From Lachnospiraceae bacterium (GTDB lineage Bacteria > Bacillota > Clostridia > Lachnospirales > Lachnospiraceae), in contig CAJTCE010000001.1 of NCBI GenBank assembly GCA_910574745.1, forward strand, positions 124,001-188,000: a stretch of DNA of 64,000 nt, read 5' to 3'. Below, in pieces: positions 17,396 to 27,873 of the stretch. The position numbers and the translations under genes are program-made. A model generated the notes under the pieces. That model was not told where the DNA came from. It saw only the letters and a program-made list of their open reading frames with translations, and did not search any database. Position 1 is the first letter of the stretch. Each line of letters begins with the position of its first letter.

Positions 17396-19159
17396 TTACC
17401 GGATTTCACTTGCCGCCGTATAGTAGCGGTAGTAAATTCCTTTCAAATCCATCAACTGCGTATGGTTTCCTTCCTCTACAATACCATCCTGTGTCAGAAC
17501 CAGGATTCTGTCGGCATTCTGAATACTGGATAGCCGGTGGGCTATGGTCAGGGTCGTTCTTCCTTTTGCAAGAGCATTTAAGGATTTTGCTACCGCAAAC
17601 TCACTTTCATTATCAAGGGCGCTTGTAGCTTCGTCCAGAATAATAATAGAAGGATTTTTCAAAAATACTCTGGCAATGCTGATCCTCTGCTTCTGTCCGC
17701 CGGAAAGCTTAACTCCTCTTTCGCCTACATAGGTGTCATAGCCCTCCTTTAATTCCTCTATGAATTCATGGGCGCCTGCCTTTTTAGCCGCCTCTATAAC
17801 CTCACTCCGTGAAGCTCCCGGTTTCCCGTACGCTATGTTTTCAAAAACCGTGCCGGAAAACAGATAAACCTCCTGTTGGACCATACCGATATGCCCTCTT
17901 AAGCTTTTAAGAGCAATCCCCTTAATGTCCATCCCGTCTATGGTTATGGTGCCGCAGGTTGTATCGTAAAACCGGGGAATCAAATTGCAAAGGGTTGTCT
18001 TTCCTCCGCCGGAAGGTCCCACAATCGCTACCTTTTCTCCCTGTCCGATAGAAAGATTTAAATGCTCAAATACCTGATTATGGTCATCGGGATACTCAAA
18101 GGTAACGTCCTCAAAGCAAATATTTCCTTTCAGTTCATTCACAGGTACTGCATCCGGCTCATCAAAAATTTCAATATCCGCATCCATGATCTGTAAAAAC
18201 CGCTCGATTCCCGTCATGCCTCGCTGAAACTGCTCGGCAAACTCAATAATCCTGCGGATTGTGGCAATCAATGTGGTTACATACAGAAGATAAGCCACCA
18301 AATCCCCCGGGCTGATAAAGCCCCTCACAAGGAAGATCCCTCCCGCCAGGATCACTGCCAGATACATAATGCCGTCAAAAAATCTGGTGGTAGTCTGAAA
18401 TCCCGCCATATAGACATAGGTTTCCTTTTTAATGTCTAAGAAGCTTATATTATCTTTTTCAAACTTAGCCTTTTCCATCTCTTCATTGGTAAACGCCTTA
18501 ACCACCTTCTGCCCCAGAAGGCTGTCTTCAATCCGGGCGTTCAGTTCCCCAATCTGGTTTCTCTGCTTTGCGAAGGCTTTTTTCATCCGGCGGTTTAATC
18601 CCATACAGGTAAAAAGCATAACCGGAACAATGATAAAAATAAGAATCGTCAACAGTAAATTAATACTCCCGAGAATGATAAATCCGCCTAAAGCCTTAAC
18701 AAAGGCAATAAAAAACTCTTCGGGGCAATGATGGGCAAATTCCGTCACATCAAAGAGGTCGTTGGTAATCCTTCCCATAATCTGTCCTACTTTGGTGTTA
18801 TTATAATAAGTATTGGAAAGCTGCTGTAAATGACCATAGGCGTCTCTTCGCATGTCGGTTTCTATCTTGGCTCCCATAACATGACCCATATCCGCCATAT
18901 AAAAATTTGCCAGACAGTCCAGCACACGCAGTCCCAGATATAAAAGTCCCAAACCCCCTACTGTTCTTACCGTAAGGGTCATAACCTCCGAAAGCGCCTG
19001 ATTGGTAATATAACGCATGATCAACGGCAGAACCAGCTCGCAGATCGTTGTCAGGGATGCACAGAACAAATCAAATACCATCGTTTTTACATATGGTCTG
19101 TAATAGGGTATAAACCTTTTCATCAATTCTTTTGTTGTATATTCTTTATTTTCTGTCAT
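17396..19159 (-). CDS. ABC exporter, fused membrane and ATPase domains
   Basis: A 587-residue half-transporter of the MsbA/LmrA class. Residues 10-310 hold six membrane helices; residues 340-580 hold the ATPase with Walker A GPSGGGKTT, signature LSGGQKQRISIARVF and Walker B IIILDEATSALD. The start is taken as ATG 19159 (MTENKEYTTKELMKRF), with AGGAGC upstream; the longer reading to 19264 lacks a ribosome site. As a half-transporter it must dimerise. No partner half lies next to it, so a homodimer is likely. The substrate (lipid, drug or peptide) is unknown. Confidence 0.93.
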   Translation of the reverse strand: MTENKEYTTKELMKRFIPYYRPYVKTMVFDLFCASLTTICELVLPLIMRYITNQALSEVMTLTVRTVGGLGLLYLGLRVLDCLANFYMADMGHVMGAKIETDMRRDAYGHLQQLSNTYYNNTKVGQIMGRITNDLFDVTEFAHHCPEEFFIAFVKALGGFIILGSINLLLTILIFIIVPVMLFTCMGLNRRMKKAFAKQRNQIGELNARIEDSLLGQKVVKAFTNEEMEKAKFEKDNISFLDIKKETYVYMAGFQTTTRFFDGIMYLAVILAGGIFLVRGFISPGDLVAYLLYVTTLIATIRRIIEFAEQFQRGMTGIERFLQIMDADIEIFDEPDAVPVNELKGNICFEDVTFEYPDDHNQVFEHLNLSIGQGEKVAIVGPSGGGKTTLCNLIPRFYDTTCGTITIDGMDIKGIALKSLRGHIGMVQQEVYLFSGTVFENIAYGKPGASRSEVIEAAKKAGAHEFIEELKEGYDTYVGERGVKLSGGQKQRISIARVFLKNPSIIILDEATSALDNESEFAVAKSLNALAKGRTTLTIAHRLSSIQNADRILVLTQDGIVEEGNHTQLMDLKGIYYRYYTAASEIR

Positions 19160-19346
19160 AACCTTTAGATGCTCCTTTTTACTTAATTTTACAGTACCAG
19201 AAGTTGCCTGAAAGCAAAACATACATAGTCTTATTATTTTACCATTGTACCAGATTACTCCCATTTAGAAAATACAGGTATCATATAACACCTTTTTCGA
19301 CACCAAAACATAAAATATATCAAACCAATTGATAAGGACTACGCAT

Positions 19347-20249
19347 ATGTATCTGTTTTTCGGTATCTTTTTTCTGATACTTCTTTTCTTTTTCTGTGTC
19401 AATCATTTTCGCAGAAAGAAAATCATCAAAAAAATCTGCTCTATGTGCATGGATGAAAAATGCCGCATATTAAGCGATTTGATAGAGCCCTTCGGATACG
19501 CCTATGTTCTCTCCCAGGACATTTTTACTTCCCGTATTGATGCTTGGCAGAGACAATTCGGCTACTGTCATCTTTATGACGAGGCCGCCCCGCATTTCAA
19601 TATGATTTTTGATTGTCTGCCGGTTTATTTTAATTATGAAGGCCGGACATGGATGATTGAACTCTGGAAAGGCCAGTACGGTATTAATACCGGCTGTGAA
19701 ATCGGAGTTTACTATGCGGACCGTATATTGAAGGAAGAAGAATTAAAACACGAGCTGTTCCAATGCGCTGATAATGAAAATATGCTGAAGCTATACTTTA
19801 ACCTTTATCGGAACGGTCAGAATATTGCTCATCTGTGCAAGATACATTGGTGGCTCACAGCCTTTTCCATCGGCTGTTTCTCCAAGCCGTCAGACCTGAC
19901 TATGAGGGTTTCCATTACCTTCCATAATGAAGATATGGCAGAGGCTTTTATCCGCGGACTGATAAAAGCAGGCTACAGGCAGGAAGATATCCGTCTCTGC
20001 TGCGGCACCGTTTCCTTTACCTTTGGGGAAGCTGACGCCTTCTATCATATATGGAAACGGCTCTTGAGAAACATCGCCCAGTGCGTGAATCGTTTCTGGT
20101 GCAGGGTTTATCTGTTCATAACCAGACCCTTCTGCCTTTCCATAGACAGAATTCTTTATCTGTACTACTATTTGCCTTTTGCCTTCCGCAAAATGCTTCG
20201 TATCAGAAAATATAAAAAAATCAAACCGGGAAAGAGGAGAAAATCATGA
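19347..20249 (+). CDS. DUF4474 domain protein with N-terminal membrane anchor
   Basis: A 300-residue protein. The ATG at 19347 is preceded by AAGGA and is preferred to an in-frame TTG 18 bp earlier. Residues 1-22 form one membrane segment. Residues 40-240 match DUF4474: FGYAYVLSQDIFTSRIDAWQ, then MIFDCLPVYFNYEGRTWMIE and LWKGQYGINTGCEIGVYY. The last 50 residues are basic and partly hydrophobic. It overlaps the phosphoesterase gene by 4 bp (ATGA) and is co-translated with it. The DUF4474 function is not established. Confidence 0.87.
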   Translation: MYLFFGIFFLILLFFFCVNHFRRKKIIKKICSMCMDEKCRILSDLIEPFGYAYVLSQDIFTSRIDAWQRQFGYCHLYDEAAPHFNMIFDCLPVYFNYEGRTWMIELWKGQYGINTGCEIGVYYADRILKEEELKHELFQCADNENMLKLYFNLYRNGQNIAHLCKIHWWLTAFSIGCFSKPSDLTMRVSITFHNEDMAEAFIRGLIKAGYRQEDIRLCCGTVSFTFGEADAFYHIWKRLLRNIAQCVNRFWCRVYLFITRPFCLSIDRILYLYYYLPFAFRKMLRIRKYKKIKPGKRRKS

Positions 20250-21136
20250 GTTATTATTCCCGACTTTCCAAGTCATTTGAGGGAGCCTTGAGGCTCCCTC
20301 TTCATAACCGCACCAAATATGTATTAATCAGCGACTGCCATAGAGGCACGGGAACTGCCAACGATAATTTTTTGAAAAACCAGAATTTATATTTCGCTGC
20401 CCTCAGACACTATTACAGACAGGGCTATACTTATATAGAGTTAGGGGACGGGGATGAATTATGGGAAAACCGCAGTATGCAGCAAATTATCGAAGCCCAT
20501 GACGGCGTATTCGAACTTTTGTCCCTTTTCCACCGGCAAAACCGCCTGTATATGCTTTACGGCAACCATGACATGATTAAAAAAAGCCAACGCTACAGGG
20601 AAAAAAACTGCTGTACCTATCACTGTAGCTGCTGTAACAACACTTACTGGGAAAAACAGCCCCTCCTGCCCGATATGAAGTTCCACAGCGGCATCATTTT
20701 AGAAAATGACTGCCCTGATTCCAGAGACGTTTATCTGACCCACGGACATCAGACGGACTTATTCAACTCCACCCTGTGGCGCATTAACTGTTTCCTTGTC
20801 AGATACCTCTGGAAACCCTTGGAGCATTACGGTGTTCTGGATCCCACCAGCGCCGCCAAAAATTATACAAAGAAGCGCAAGGCAGAAGAACGTCTTCATC
20901 ATTGGGCAGAACAGGAAAACCACATTTTGATTACAGGGCATACCCACCGCCCCGCTCTGTCCGATACAGACAGCTGGTATTACAACAGCGGAAGCTGTGT
21001 GCACCCCTACGGCATTACCTGTCTGGAAATAGAAAGAAAGCAGATCCGACTGGTTAAATGGATCCTAAGCGCCAGAAACGATATGGGTCTCTATGTAACC
21101 AGGGAAGAACTGGCGGGACCCGCTTCTCTACAGTAA
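20246..21136 (+). CDS. Calcineurin-like metallophosphoesterase
   Basis: A 296-residue protein with the five metallophosphoesterase blocks: LISDCHRGTG (D-x-H), ELGDGDELWE (GD-x-x-D), YGNHDM (GNHD), LTHGHQTDLF (H) and ITGHTHRPAL (GH-x-H). These bind two metal ions and support phosphoester hydrolysis. The substrate cannot be told; related proteins of this length are often called serine/threonine phosphatases without proof. It is translationally coupled to the DUF4474 gene. Its 3' end overlaps the convergent hybrid kinase gene by 9 bp. Confidence 0.92.
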   Translation: MSYYSRLSKSFEGALRLPLHNRTKYVLISDCHRGTGTANDNFLKNQNLYFAALRHYYRQGYTYIELGDGDELWENRSMQQIIEAHDGVFELLSLFHRQNRLYMLYGNHDMIKKSQRYREKNCCTYHCSCCNNTYWEKQPLLPDMKFHSGIILENDCPDSRDVYLTHGHQTDLFNSTLWRINCFLVRYLWKPLEHYGVLDPTSAAKNYTKKRKAEERLHHWAEQENHILITGHTHRPALSDTDSWYYNSGSCVHPYGITCLEIERKQIRLVKWILSARNDMGLYVTREELAGPASLQ

Positions 21137-24100
21137 TTCCGCCCCTTTACCGTCTTCCGTCTGGAGCCACCGGTTCATACATTCTATCAACCGGTCAAAA
21201 TCCAGGGGCTTTGCAATATGCTCATTCATCCCTGCCCTTTTGCTGTCCATCACATCATCCACAAAGGCATTTGCCGTCATGGCAATAATGGGAATCCGTT
21301 TACCGTCTTTTTTTGCGCTTCCCCTTATGGCTCTGGCGGCTTCATAGCCGTTCATAACCGGCATCTGGATATCCATAAAAATCAGATCATAGTATCCGTC
21401 TTCCACATCCTCAAAGCGCTCTACCGCAAGTCTGCCGTTTTCAACACTTTCTATCATAGCACCGGTGCCGCCTATGACTTCTTCCGCAATTTCCCGGTTC
21501 AGTTCATTATCCTCCACTAAAAGCACCCGACTTCCCGTAAAATTCCGGCTTAGAGGTCTTTCGGCTTTTTCCAACCCCTCATTTTCTTCCCCTCCTGTAA
21601 GCTGTTTAAATAAATATACCAGCTTAGAACGGAACAAGGGTTTAGAAATAAATCCGTCCACTCCCGCTTCTCTGGCTTCCTCCTCTATCCTGCTCCAATT
21701 ATAGGCGGAAAGAATAATAATCGGTACATCCGGTCCCACCTGTTTCCGTATTTCCTTTGCGGTCGCAATTCCGTCCATATCCGGCATCTGCCAATCCAGT
21801 ATTACCGCAAAGAAGTCCTCCTCCATCTCGTGGGCAGCCCTTACGCATTTTACAGCTTCCATGCCGCTTAACACCCATTGGCTCTTCATTCCCAGTTCAT
21901 CCAATATCCGGCAGGCCGTTTCGCCGGATTCCCTGTCGTCATCCGCCACTAAAACCGGCAGATTCACAAACCGCTCCACATCAGGCGCCGCTGTATTCCC
22001 CTGTTTGAGAAAAACCGTTACGGTAAACTGGGAGCCCTTGCCCAGCTCACTTTCCAGAGTAATGGCGCCGTTCATCATGCGAATGATATTCATGGCAATG
22101 GCCATTCCCAGTCCCGTTCCTTCAATTTTGCTGATACGGGAATCCTCTGCCCGGCTGAAGGGTTCAAATATCTTCTTCTGATATTCATCGGACATGCCGA
22201 TACCGTTATCCCGGAAAACGAATTCATAGCATCCGTATCCAAAAAGTCTGGAAGGCTTCTCTGCTATTTCCACCTCCAGCTTTCCGCCGGGAGGAGTATA
22301 TTTTACCGCATTGCCGAGAATATTTACAAAGACCTGCTGCAGTCTCATGACATCTCCGATCACATCCTCATGCTCTACGCCTCCGATATGAATCCTCAAA
22401 TCATGGTTTTTTTTCAAAACGGAAGGCCGGATAATGGTCATAAGATTCTGTACCAGCGCCGGAAGCTGAAATTCCTCTTCCTCCAAATCTATCTTACCCG
22501 ACTCTATTTTGCTCATATCCAGCACTTCATTAATAAGGGAAAGAAGATGCTTGCTGGACACAGTAATCTTATTCAGACAGTCCGCAACCCGCTCCTTCTC
22601 ATTCAAATGAGTCCCGGCTATGGCCGTCATACCGATAATGGCGTTCATCGGCGTACGGATGTCATGGCTCATTCTGGATAAAAACTCACTTTTGGAAGCA
22701 TTGGCGCGGGTCGCCGCCTCGCACGCCTCTTTTAATGCCTGATGCTCCTTTTCCTCCTTCTGCTTGCTGTCTGTCACATCCAGGGCGGTATACAAAGCAG
22801 TCGTTGGTTTTCCTTCCTCTGAATCCGCAAGAACGATCGTCGCCCTGACCCAGCCGTATTCCGAAAAGGAACCGTCCTCATTTTCCTTTATCCTCCGATA
22901 CTCCACTGCCAGAAGGGGATGCTCTTCATCCAATGTATCCATCAGATTGCTGTAATCCATTTTTCCCAAATATTCCTCCCTGTCATCGGGATGAACAAAA
23001 TGTCCGGCATATCTGCGAATTGCTTCATCATAATTGGTTTCCGCTCCCAAAACCTCGCCTACCGCATCCATTTGCTTTATCATACGGAAGGTTCCCGCCT
23101 TTAAGTTCATATAATATGTTGCGAAGAACAGGCTGCTTAAACTGTAGATAATATTTGCCCGTTCCGTCTTTGCCTTCTTATCCGCTGCCTCTTTCTGTTT
23201 TTCTTTTGTAATATCCCTTCCCAATATATTTACAAGAACCGTTCCGTTTTGACGGATAAAAAAGATTCTTTCCTCTACCCATTCCGTCTGGGAATGCTTA
23301 ACCCGGTACCGGCATACCTCTTCACAACGATCCTCTACTTTCTCCGCTTTTTTTCGGAGACTGTCTAAAGAAAGCGCGCTTTTGAACTTATCAATGTCCT
23401 CCTCACAAATCACTTCCTTGACAGCTTTTTCAATATAATAGTCGTAATCTCCTGTCCGTATCCTGCTGCCTTCGTCCTCAACACCCAGGTAAATGCGCTC
23501 GCACATACCTGTATCCAAATCTATGGTATTCATCACATCAAATCTGGATTTAATGATGACCGCCATCCGCCTGTCGTTTTGAATGCTCATCTTTTCTAAA
23601 TCCAGACCTTTTCCGTAGACATCATGCACGTCTCTCTCATATAACATGACAACTTGGTTTTGCTCCGAATAATCGGCATCCGGAACAATTTCCGTAGTAT
23701 ACCATCTGTAACTGCCATGAATCAGCCTCCTGTAGGTGCAGATGAGCACATGCCTGTCATTTTTCATTTCCTCCTGAATCGATTGCAAATCTATAAATTT
23801 TTTCAGACGTTCCACGTCGCCTGCATAGATATATCCACTGTCAATAAAGTCCCTGATGTTCTTTGACAGGCTTGAGTTTTGCAAATCCGTATACTTCCTG
23901 TCCTCAGGGTTCATTTTAACTACCTCATAGGTATCCTCCGTTAAATTTACTTTCAAAATTTTATTATAGGCATTGCTGACCGCTTCCACATGAGGCATTA
24001 CGGTAATCAGAAAAGCGGAAACGGATTCCTCCCAGGTAATCCGGGTCGCCACAATATCTACAATTTTCCCGAAAGGATTGTTATAATTAACAGTTTTGTA

Positions 24101-24307
24101 CTCTTTTTTGCCTCCTATGTAAATAAGCGGGCAATTGGAACAGACTCCGGGCCAGATTTCATGACAGACCAGTCCCGGACGCATGTCGGGATACACATCC
24201 TTTACCCGCTGATTAAAATATAAAATCCGATGGTCATCCTCCCTGATAACATAGACTCCTATGGTATGCATAGAATTCAAAACTACTTCATAATCCCTTA
24301 TTTCCAT
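21128..24307 (-). CDS. Hybrid sensor histidine kinase with two receiver domains
   Basis: About 1059 residues starting at ATG 24307 (GGGGGAGCGG upstream). The N-terminal 500 residues contain several PAS-like modules and no clear membrane segment, so it is probably cytoplasmic. The first module has a CSNCPLIY Cys pair that might bind a metal or react to redox state. The dimerisation domain holds the phosphorylated His in FLSRMSHDIRTPMNAIIG; the ATPase has FRDNGIGMS and GTGLGMAIAMNI. Two receivers follow, with Asp in VILDWQMPDMDG and LIFMDIQMPVMNG. No His-phosphotransfer domain is present, so a separate one is expected. Confidence 0.93.
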   Translation of the reverse strand: MEIRDYEVVLNSMHTIGVYVIREDDHRILYFNQRVKDVYPDMRPGLVCHEIWPGVCSNCPLIYIGGKKEYKTVNYNNPFGKIVDIVATRITWEESVSAFLITVMPHVEAVSNAYNKILKVNLTEDTYEVVKMNPEDRKYTDLQNSSLSKNIRDFIDSGYIYAGDVERLKKFIDLQSIQEEMKNDRHVLICTYRRLIHGSYRWYTTEIVPDADYSEQNQVVMLYERDVHDVYGKGLDLEKMSIQNDRRMAVIIKSRFDVMNTIDLDTGMCERIYLGVEDEGSRIRTGDYDYYIEKAVKEVICEEDIDKFKSALSLDSLRKKAEKVEDRCEEVCRYRVKHSQTEWVEERIFFIRQNGTVLVNILGRDITKEKQKEAADKKAKTERANIIYSLSSLFFATYYMNLKAGTFRMIKQMDAVGEVLGAETNYDEAIRRYAGHFVHPDDREEYLGKMDYSNLMDTLDEEHPLLAVEYRRIKENEDGSFSEYGWVRATIVLADSEEGKPTTALYTALDVTDSKQKEEKEHQALKEACEAATRANASKSEFLSRMSHDIRTPMNAIIGMTAIAGTHLNEKERVADCLNKITVSSKHLLSLINEVLDMSKIESGKIDLEEEEFQLPALVQNLMTIIRPSVLKKNHDLRIHIGGVEHEDVIGDVMRLQQVFVNILGNAVKYTPPGGKLEVEIAEKPSRLFGYGCYEFVFRDNGIGMSDEYQKKIFEPFSRAEDSRISKIEGTGLGMAIAMNIIRMMNGAITLESELGKGSQFTVTVFLKQGNTAAPDVERFVNLPVLVADDDRESGETACRILDELGMKSQWVLSGMEAVKCVRAAHEMEEDFFAVILDWQMPDMDGIATAKEIRKQVGPDVPIIILSAYNWSRIEEEAREAGVDGFISKPLFRSKLVYLFKQLTGGEENEGLEKAERPLSRNFTGSRVLLVEDNELNREIAEEVIGGTGAMIESVENGRLAVERFEDVEDGYYDLIFMDIQMPVMNGYEAARAIRGSAKKDGKRIPIIAMTANAFVDDVMDSKRAGMNEHIAKPLDFDRLIECMNRWLQTEDGKGAELL

Positions 24308-24389
24308 GCTTCCGCTCCCCCTATATACCTTTTGATATCTACACATTACTTATCATATCATAAAGGGGAAATGAAATCCACAGCCCTTC

Positions 24390-26069
24390 CTAAGCTTCCA
24401 TCCGTAAAACCAGAACTTCAGAAGGCTCTAATTCTATGCAGTCCTTTACCTTCAAATTGCCGGCCCGTTCCCTGTTACAGAGCAAAATCTCTTTTGCACA
24501 GGCGGAAAGCTTCAAAGTCTCTTTTTCCATTCCGAAATTTGCCAGAATCAGCGCCTTTTTTTCTCCCGATATACGCCAATAGGCAAATACGTTGTCGCTT
24601 TCCTCAAATTCCGGTACAAACTCCCCATAGACAAATACATCCTTCCATTCCGGGGATTTTCTCAAAGCGATCAGCTTTTTGTAATAGGAGAGCACGGAAT
24701 TTTTATCTCCCTGCTGATCCTTAACATTGATTTCCTTGTAATTATCATTAACCTTCATCCACGGTCTGCCTCCGGTAAACCCGGCGTTTTCTTCGCTGCT
24801 CCACTGCATAGGGGTTCTTGCGTTATCCCTGCTGTATTTATAGCATATCTTAAGTGCTTCCTCCTTGGAAAATCCTGCGTCCAATGCCGTTTGATACTGG
24901 TTGCGGGTATCGATATCATCATATTCGGAAATATCACTCATCCTACAGTTTGTCATACCGATTTCCTGTCCCTGATACAAAAAGGGAATTCCCCTAAGCA
25001 AAAGGCTTACCGTTCCAAGCATCTTAACGCCTTCTTTATTTCTGGCATGTGCCGGGAGATAACGGCTTGCCCCTCTCGGCTCATCATGATTTTCAATGAT
25101 ATTGGCAAGATAGGCTTTTCCCTGGCAGTTTAGCTGGGAATCAATGATAGCCTTTTTCCATTGGGCAAAATTGATATCCTTTGCATCATACCAGCCGTTT
25201 TTCCCCATGGAAAGAATATGGGGCGCAAAGTCAAACATGCTGCTGAAATACCCGTTGTCCCCCACAAATTCCTCAAGGGCGTCTTCCTTCATATTAAACA
25301 CTTCTCCTACCGTAAAAGCATCGTGGGGCGCAAATGTATTTTCTTTTAATTCTCCCAGAAATTCCCCGATGCCCTCTGCCTGCTCTACCATCTTCGTGCA
25401 GGCGCAGAGTCCGTCGGGACCGTCCGGTTCAAAATCCGGGAAATTTAAATCCTTCTTTATATTGATAATGGCGTCGATGCGAAAACCCGCAATCCCCTTC
25501 TCAAGCCACCAGTTTACCATATCAAAAAGCTTCTGCCTGACCACAGGATTCTCCCAGTTTAAGTCGGGCTGCTCCTTTGCAAACATATGCAGATAATATT
25601 TGTCTGTTCCCGGCACTTTCTCCCATGCGCTTCCTCCAAAATAAGAACGGTAATTACTGGGAGGATTGCCGTCTTTCCCTTTTTCAAAATAGAAATATTC
25701 CCCGTATTCCCCGTCAGGCTCTGCCAATGCTTTTTGAAACCATTCATGGCGGTCTGAACAATGATTGATAACCAGATCCATGATAATATCGATATTCCTC
25801 TTTTTTGCCTCTTCCAAAAGCCGGTCAAAGTCTTCCATTGTTCCGAATTCTTCCGCAATACTGTAATAATCGGAAATATCATATCCCTGATCCACAAAAG
25901 GAGACTGATAAACAGGCGACAGCCATACGATATCAATGCCAAGCTCCTTTAAATAATCCAGTTTTTCGATGATTCCCGCTAAATCTCCGATTCCGTCCCC
26001 GTTGCCGTCCATAAAACTTTTAGGATAAATCTGATATGCGATTTTTTCATGCCACCATTTTTTCTGCAT
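24390..26069 (-). CDS. GH13 alpha-glucosidase (oligo-1,6-glucosidase type)
   Basis: A 559-residue cytoplasmic glycoside hydrolase. It starts MQKKWWHEKIAYQIYPKSF at ATG 26069, with GGGAGG upstream. Catalytic residues are visible: nucleophile Asp in GFRIDAI, acid/base Glu in FTVGEVFNM, and the transition-state Asp in IIENHDEPRG. Subfamily 31 members hydrolyse alpha-1,4/1,6 glucosidic bonds in short oligosaccharides or sucrose isomers. It lies at the 3' end of the sugar-transport block, after the decayed AraC regulator, and probably processes an imported sugar. Confidence 0.94.
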   Translation of the reverse strand: MQKKWWHEKIAYQIYPKSFMDGNGDGIGDLAGIIEKLDYLKELGIDIVWLSPVYQSPFVDQGYDISDYYSIAEEFGTMEDFDRLLEEAKKRNIDIIMDLVINHCSDRHEWFQKALAEPDGEYGEYFYFEKGKDGNPPSNYRSYFGGSAWEKVPGTDKYYLHMFAKEQPDLNWENPVVRQKLFDMVNWWLEKGIAGFRIDAIINIKKDLNFPDFEPDGPDGLCACTKMVEQAEGIGEFLGELKENTFAPHDAFTVGEVFNMKEDALEEFVGDNGYFSSMFDFAPHILSMGKNGWYDAKDINFAQWKKAIIDSQLNCQGKAYLANIIENHDEPRGASRYLPAHARNKEGVKMLGTVSLLLRGIPFLYQGQEIGMTNCRMSDISEYDDIDTRNQYQTALDAGFSKEEALKICYKYSRDNARTPMQWSSEENAGFTGGRPWMKVNDNYKEINVKDQQGDKNSVLSYYKKLIALRKSPEWKDVFVYGEFVPEFEESDNVFAYWRISGEKKALILANFGMEKETLKLSACAKEILLCNRERAGNLKVKDCIELEPSEVLVLRMEA

Positions 26070-26154
26070 AGTAAAAGCCTCCCGATTCAATGTTTTATCA
26101 TACTTACATTATACTACATTTCCGAAAGGCCTCTTTCTTTATTTTGTGGAATTC

Positions 26155-26664
26155 TTACACTATATTGACTTTTTCTCTATTTCCTTTTCGATAATCAGAT
26201 GGGGTTATCCCCTTACATTGCCGGAACCTTTTTATAAAATAGCCCACATTGTCATAGCCGCACTGACCTGCAATATCAATGATCTTATCCTCACTTTCCA
26301 AAAGCATTTTGGCCGCATGGTTGATCCTGATCTCATTGATGTATTCCGTAACCGTCTTGCCGGTATTTTTCTTGAAATAACGGCAGAAATATTGAACGTT
26401 CAATCCCGCTGCATCTGCAATTTCCTCCACAGTCAGTCTGCCGTCATAATGACTTCTGATATATTGGAGAGCCGGCGCCTCTTGCTCATATTCCTTTGTA
26501 TTAACCGAAAATGAAAATGTGCCCGCCTTTCAGTAGATAATCTCTGTTTCCCCATGCCAGCGCAGGGGAACTGCCGATGCGCTTTGACCGTTCCACCGGT
26601 AAACGGCGTATGGATAAATGTTGCTTCCATGAACTGTATTTTCTTTCAGCATACTCTTTTCCAT
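26155..26664 (-). pseudogene. AraC-family regulator, inactivated
   Basis: The reading starts MEKSMLKENTVHGSNIYPYA at ATG 26664, with AGGAG before it, and continues through LRWHGETEIIY, typical of AraC proteins with a sugar-sensing cupin. It then meets a TGA at about residue 44. The same frame continues with TFSFSVNTKEYEQ and jumps directly into the C-terminal HTH pair (GRLTVEEIADAAGLNVQYF, then GYDNVGYFIKRFRQCKGIT). About 120 residues of the middle are missing compared with normal members (about 290 residues). So there is both an in-frame deletion and a nonsense mutation. It directly follows the second binding-protein gene. Confidence 0.85.
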
Positions 26665-26668
26665 AATG

Positions 26669-27790
26669 TCAATTCTCCTCTGACAGAATCGTTACGTCAT
26701 AATCCTTACCATCTACCGAAAGAGATATAACCGTTTTGTTTGCGCTGAAAACCTCTTCATCTACATAGGAGAACTTCTCCGGCGTCTTCCCCGCTTCCAG
26801 CTGCTGAATGATAGATGCAACCCTTGGCCCGTGAAAAGGATTGCATTCTACAATCGCGGTAATCTTGTCCTTCTTCACATAACCTAAAGCATCCGCATTA
26901 ACTCCGTCAAAAGAAATGACCATGATTTCCCCGTTTGTAATATCCGACCCGGCTCTTTTTCCTGCCGCCTCAATAGCCGCAATAGCCCCTAAAGCCTCAT
27001 TATCATTTTCACAATAAACCACATTTATGTTATCATATTGTCTCAAAACGGACTCCATGACCTCTTTCCCCTTTGCCTGGGTAAAATCCCCGGGCATTTC
27101 CGCTATCAGGTCCCATCCGTATTCCCTTGCAGCATTTGAAAGAGCTTTGGTCCTCCCGATCTGCGCAGATGAACCGATGGTTCCCTGAATATTCACAATA
27201 TGGATATCCTCCGGTGCAATTCCCTTTGTCCGGGCATACCGGTTCAGCCATTCCGCCGCCTTTTTCCCTTCCAATTCAAAGTCTGAGCCTACCCAGCAGG
27301 TAAACAGGCTTTCATCTGCCACATCCACCCTTCTGTCAATAATGATGACCGGAATGTCCGCATCCTTTGCTTCCTGCAAAACGGTGTCCCATCCCGTTTC
27401 CGTAACCGGCGCCAGAACAATATAATCCACTTCCCGCTGAATAAATGTACGGATTGCCATGATCTGGTTCGTCTGCTTCTGCTGACCGTCCTCAAAAATC
27501 AGTTCGTATCCGTTTTCTCTGGAAAAAGCAGATTTCATGGATTCTGTATTGGCGCTTCTCCAGTCAGATTCCGCACCGACCTGGGAAAATCCCACTACAA
27601 TGGTATCCTTATCCGATTCTCCGTTTTCCTGTGTCAGGCCATCTTTCTTATTTCCGCTTCCGTCCTGCAGCGCCAGACTGTGCCGGCAGCCGGCTGCCAA
27701 TATGCCAAGCATGAAAAGTACAAGTAATATCAATATGTTTTTATCTATCACTTTCTCTTTGCTTATCGTTTTCTTCTTCCATTTCATCAT
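26669..27790 (-). CDS. Sugar-binding lipoprotein, YtfQ-like (second copy)
   Basis: A 373-residue periplasmic-binding-protein fold with a lipoprotein signal (LFMLGILAAGC, Cys at about 35). The mature domain begins IVVGFSQVGAESDWRSANTE, which closely follows the galactofuranose-binding protein YtfQ, and it has the later binding-fold segments IIIDRRVDV and VISFDGVNADALG. It belongs to the same family as the binding protein at 31733, but the two are clearly diverged. It lies downstream of the permeases, separated by a probable terminator, and may widen the range of sugars fed into the same transporter or serve in sensing. Confidence 0.91.
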   Translation of the reverse strand: MMKWKKKTISKEKVIDKNILILLVLFMLGILAAGCRHSLALQDGSGNKKDGLTQENGESDKDTIVVGFSQVGAESDWRSANTESMKSAFSRENGYELIFEDGQQKQTNQIMAIRTFIQREVDYIVLAPVTETGWDTVLQEAKDADIPVIIIDRRVDVADESLFTCWVGSDFELEGKKAAEWLNRYARTKGIAPEDIHIVNIQGTIGSSAQIGRTKALSNAAREYGWDLIAEMPGDFTQAKGKEVMESVLRQYDNINVVYCENDNEALGAIAAIEAAGKRAGSDITNGEIMVISFDGVNADALGYVKKDKITAIVECNPFHGPRVASIIQQLEAGKTPEKFSYVDEEVFSANKTVISLSVDGKDYDVTILSEEN

Positions 27791-27873
27791 TTACAAAACA
27801 CCATGCATTCTTCATATTTATAATTTTTTGTCTTTTCCATTTTTTCTATTATACTATATCCTTAAGCATATGT

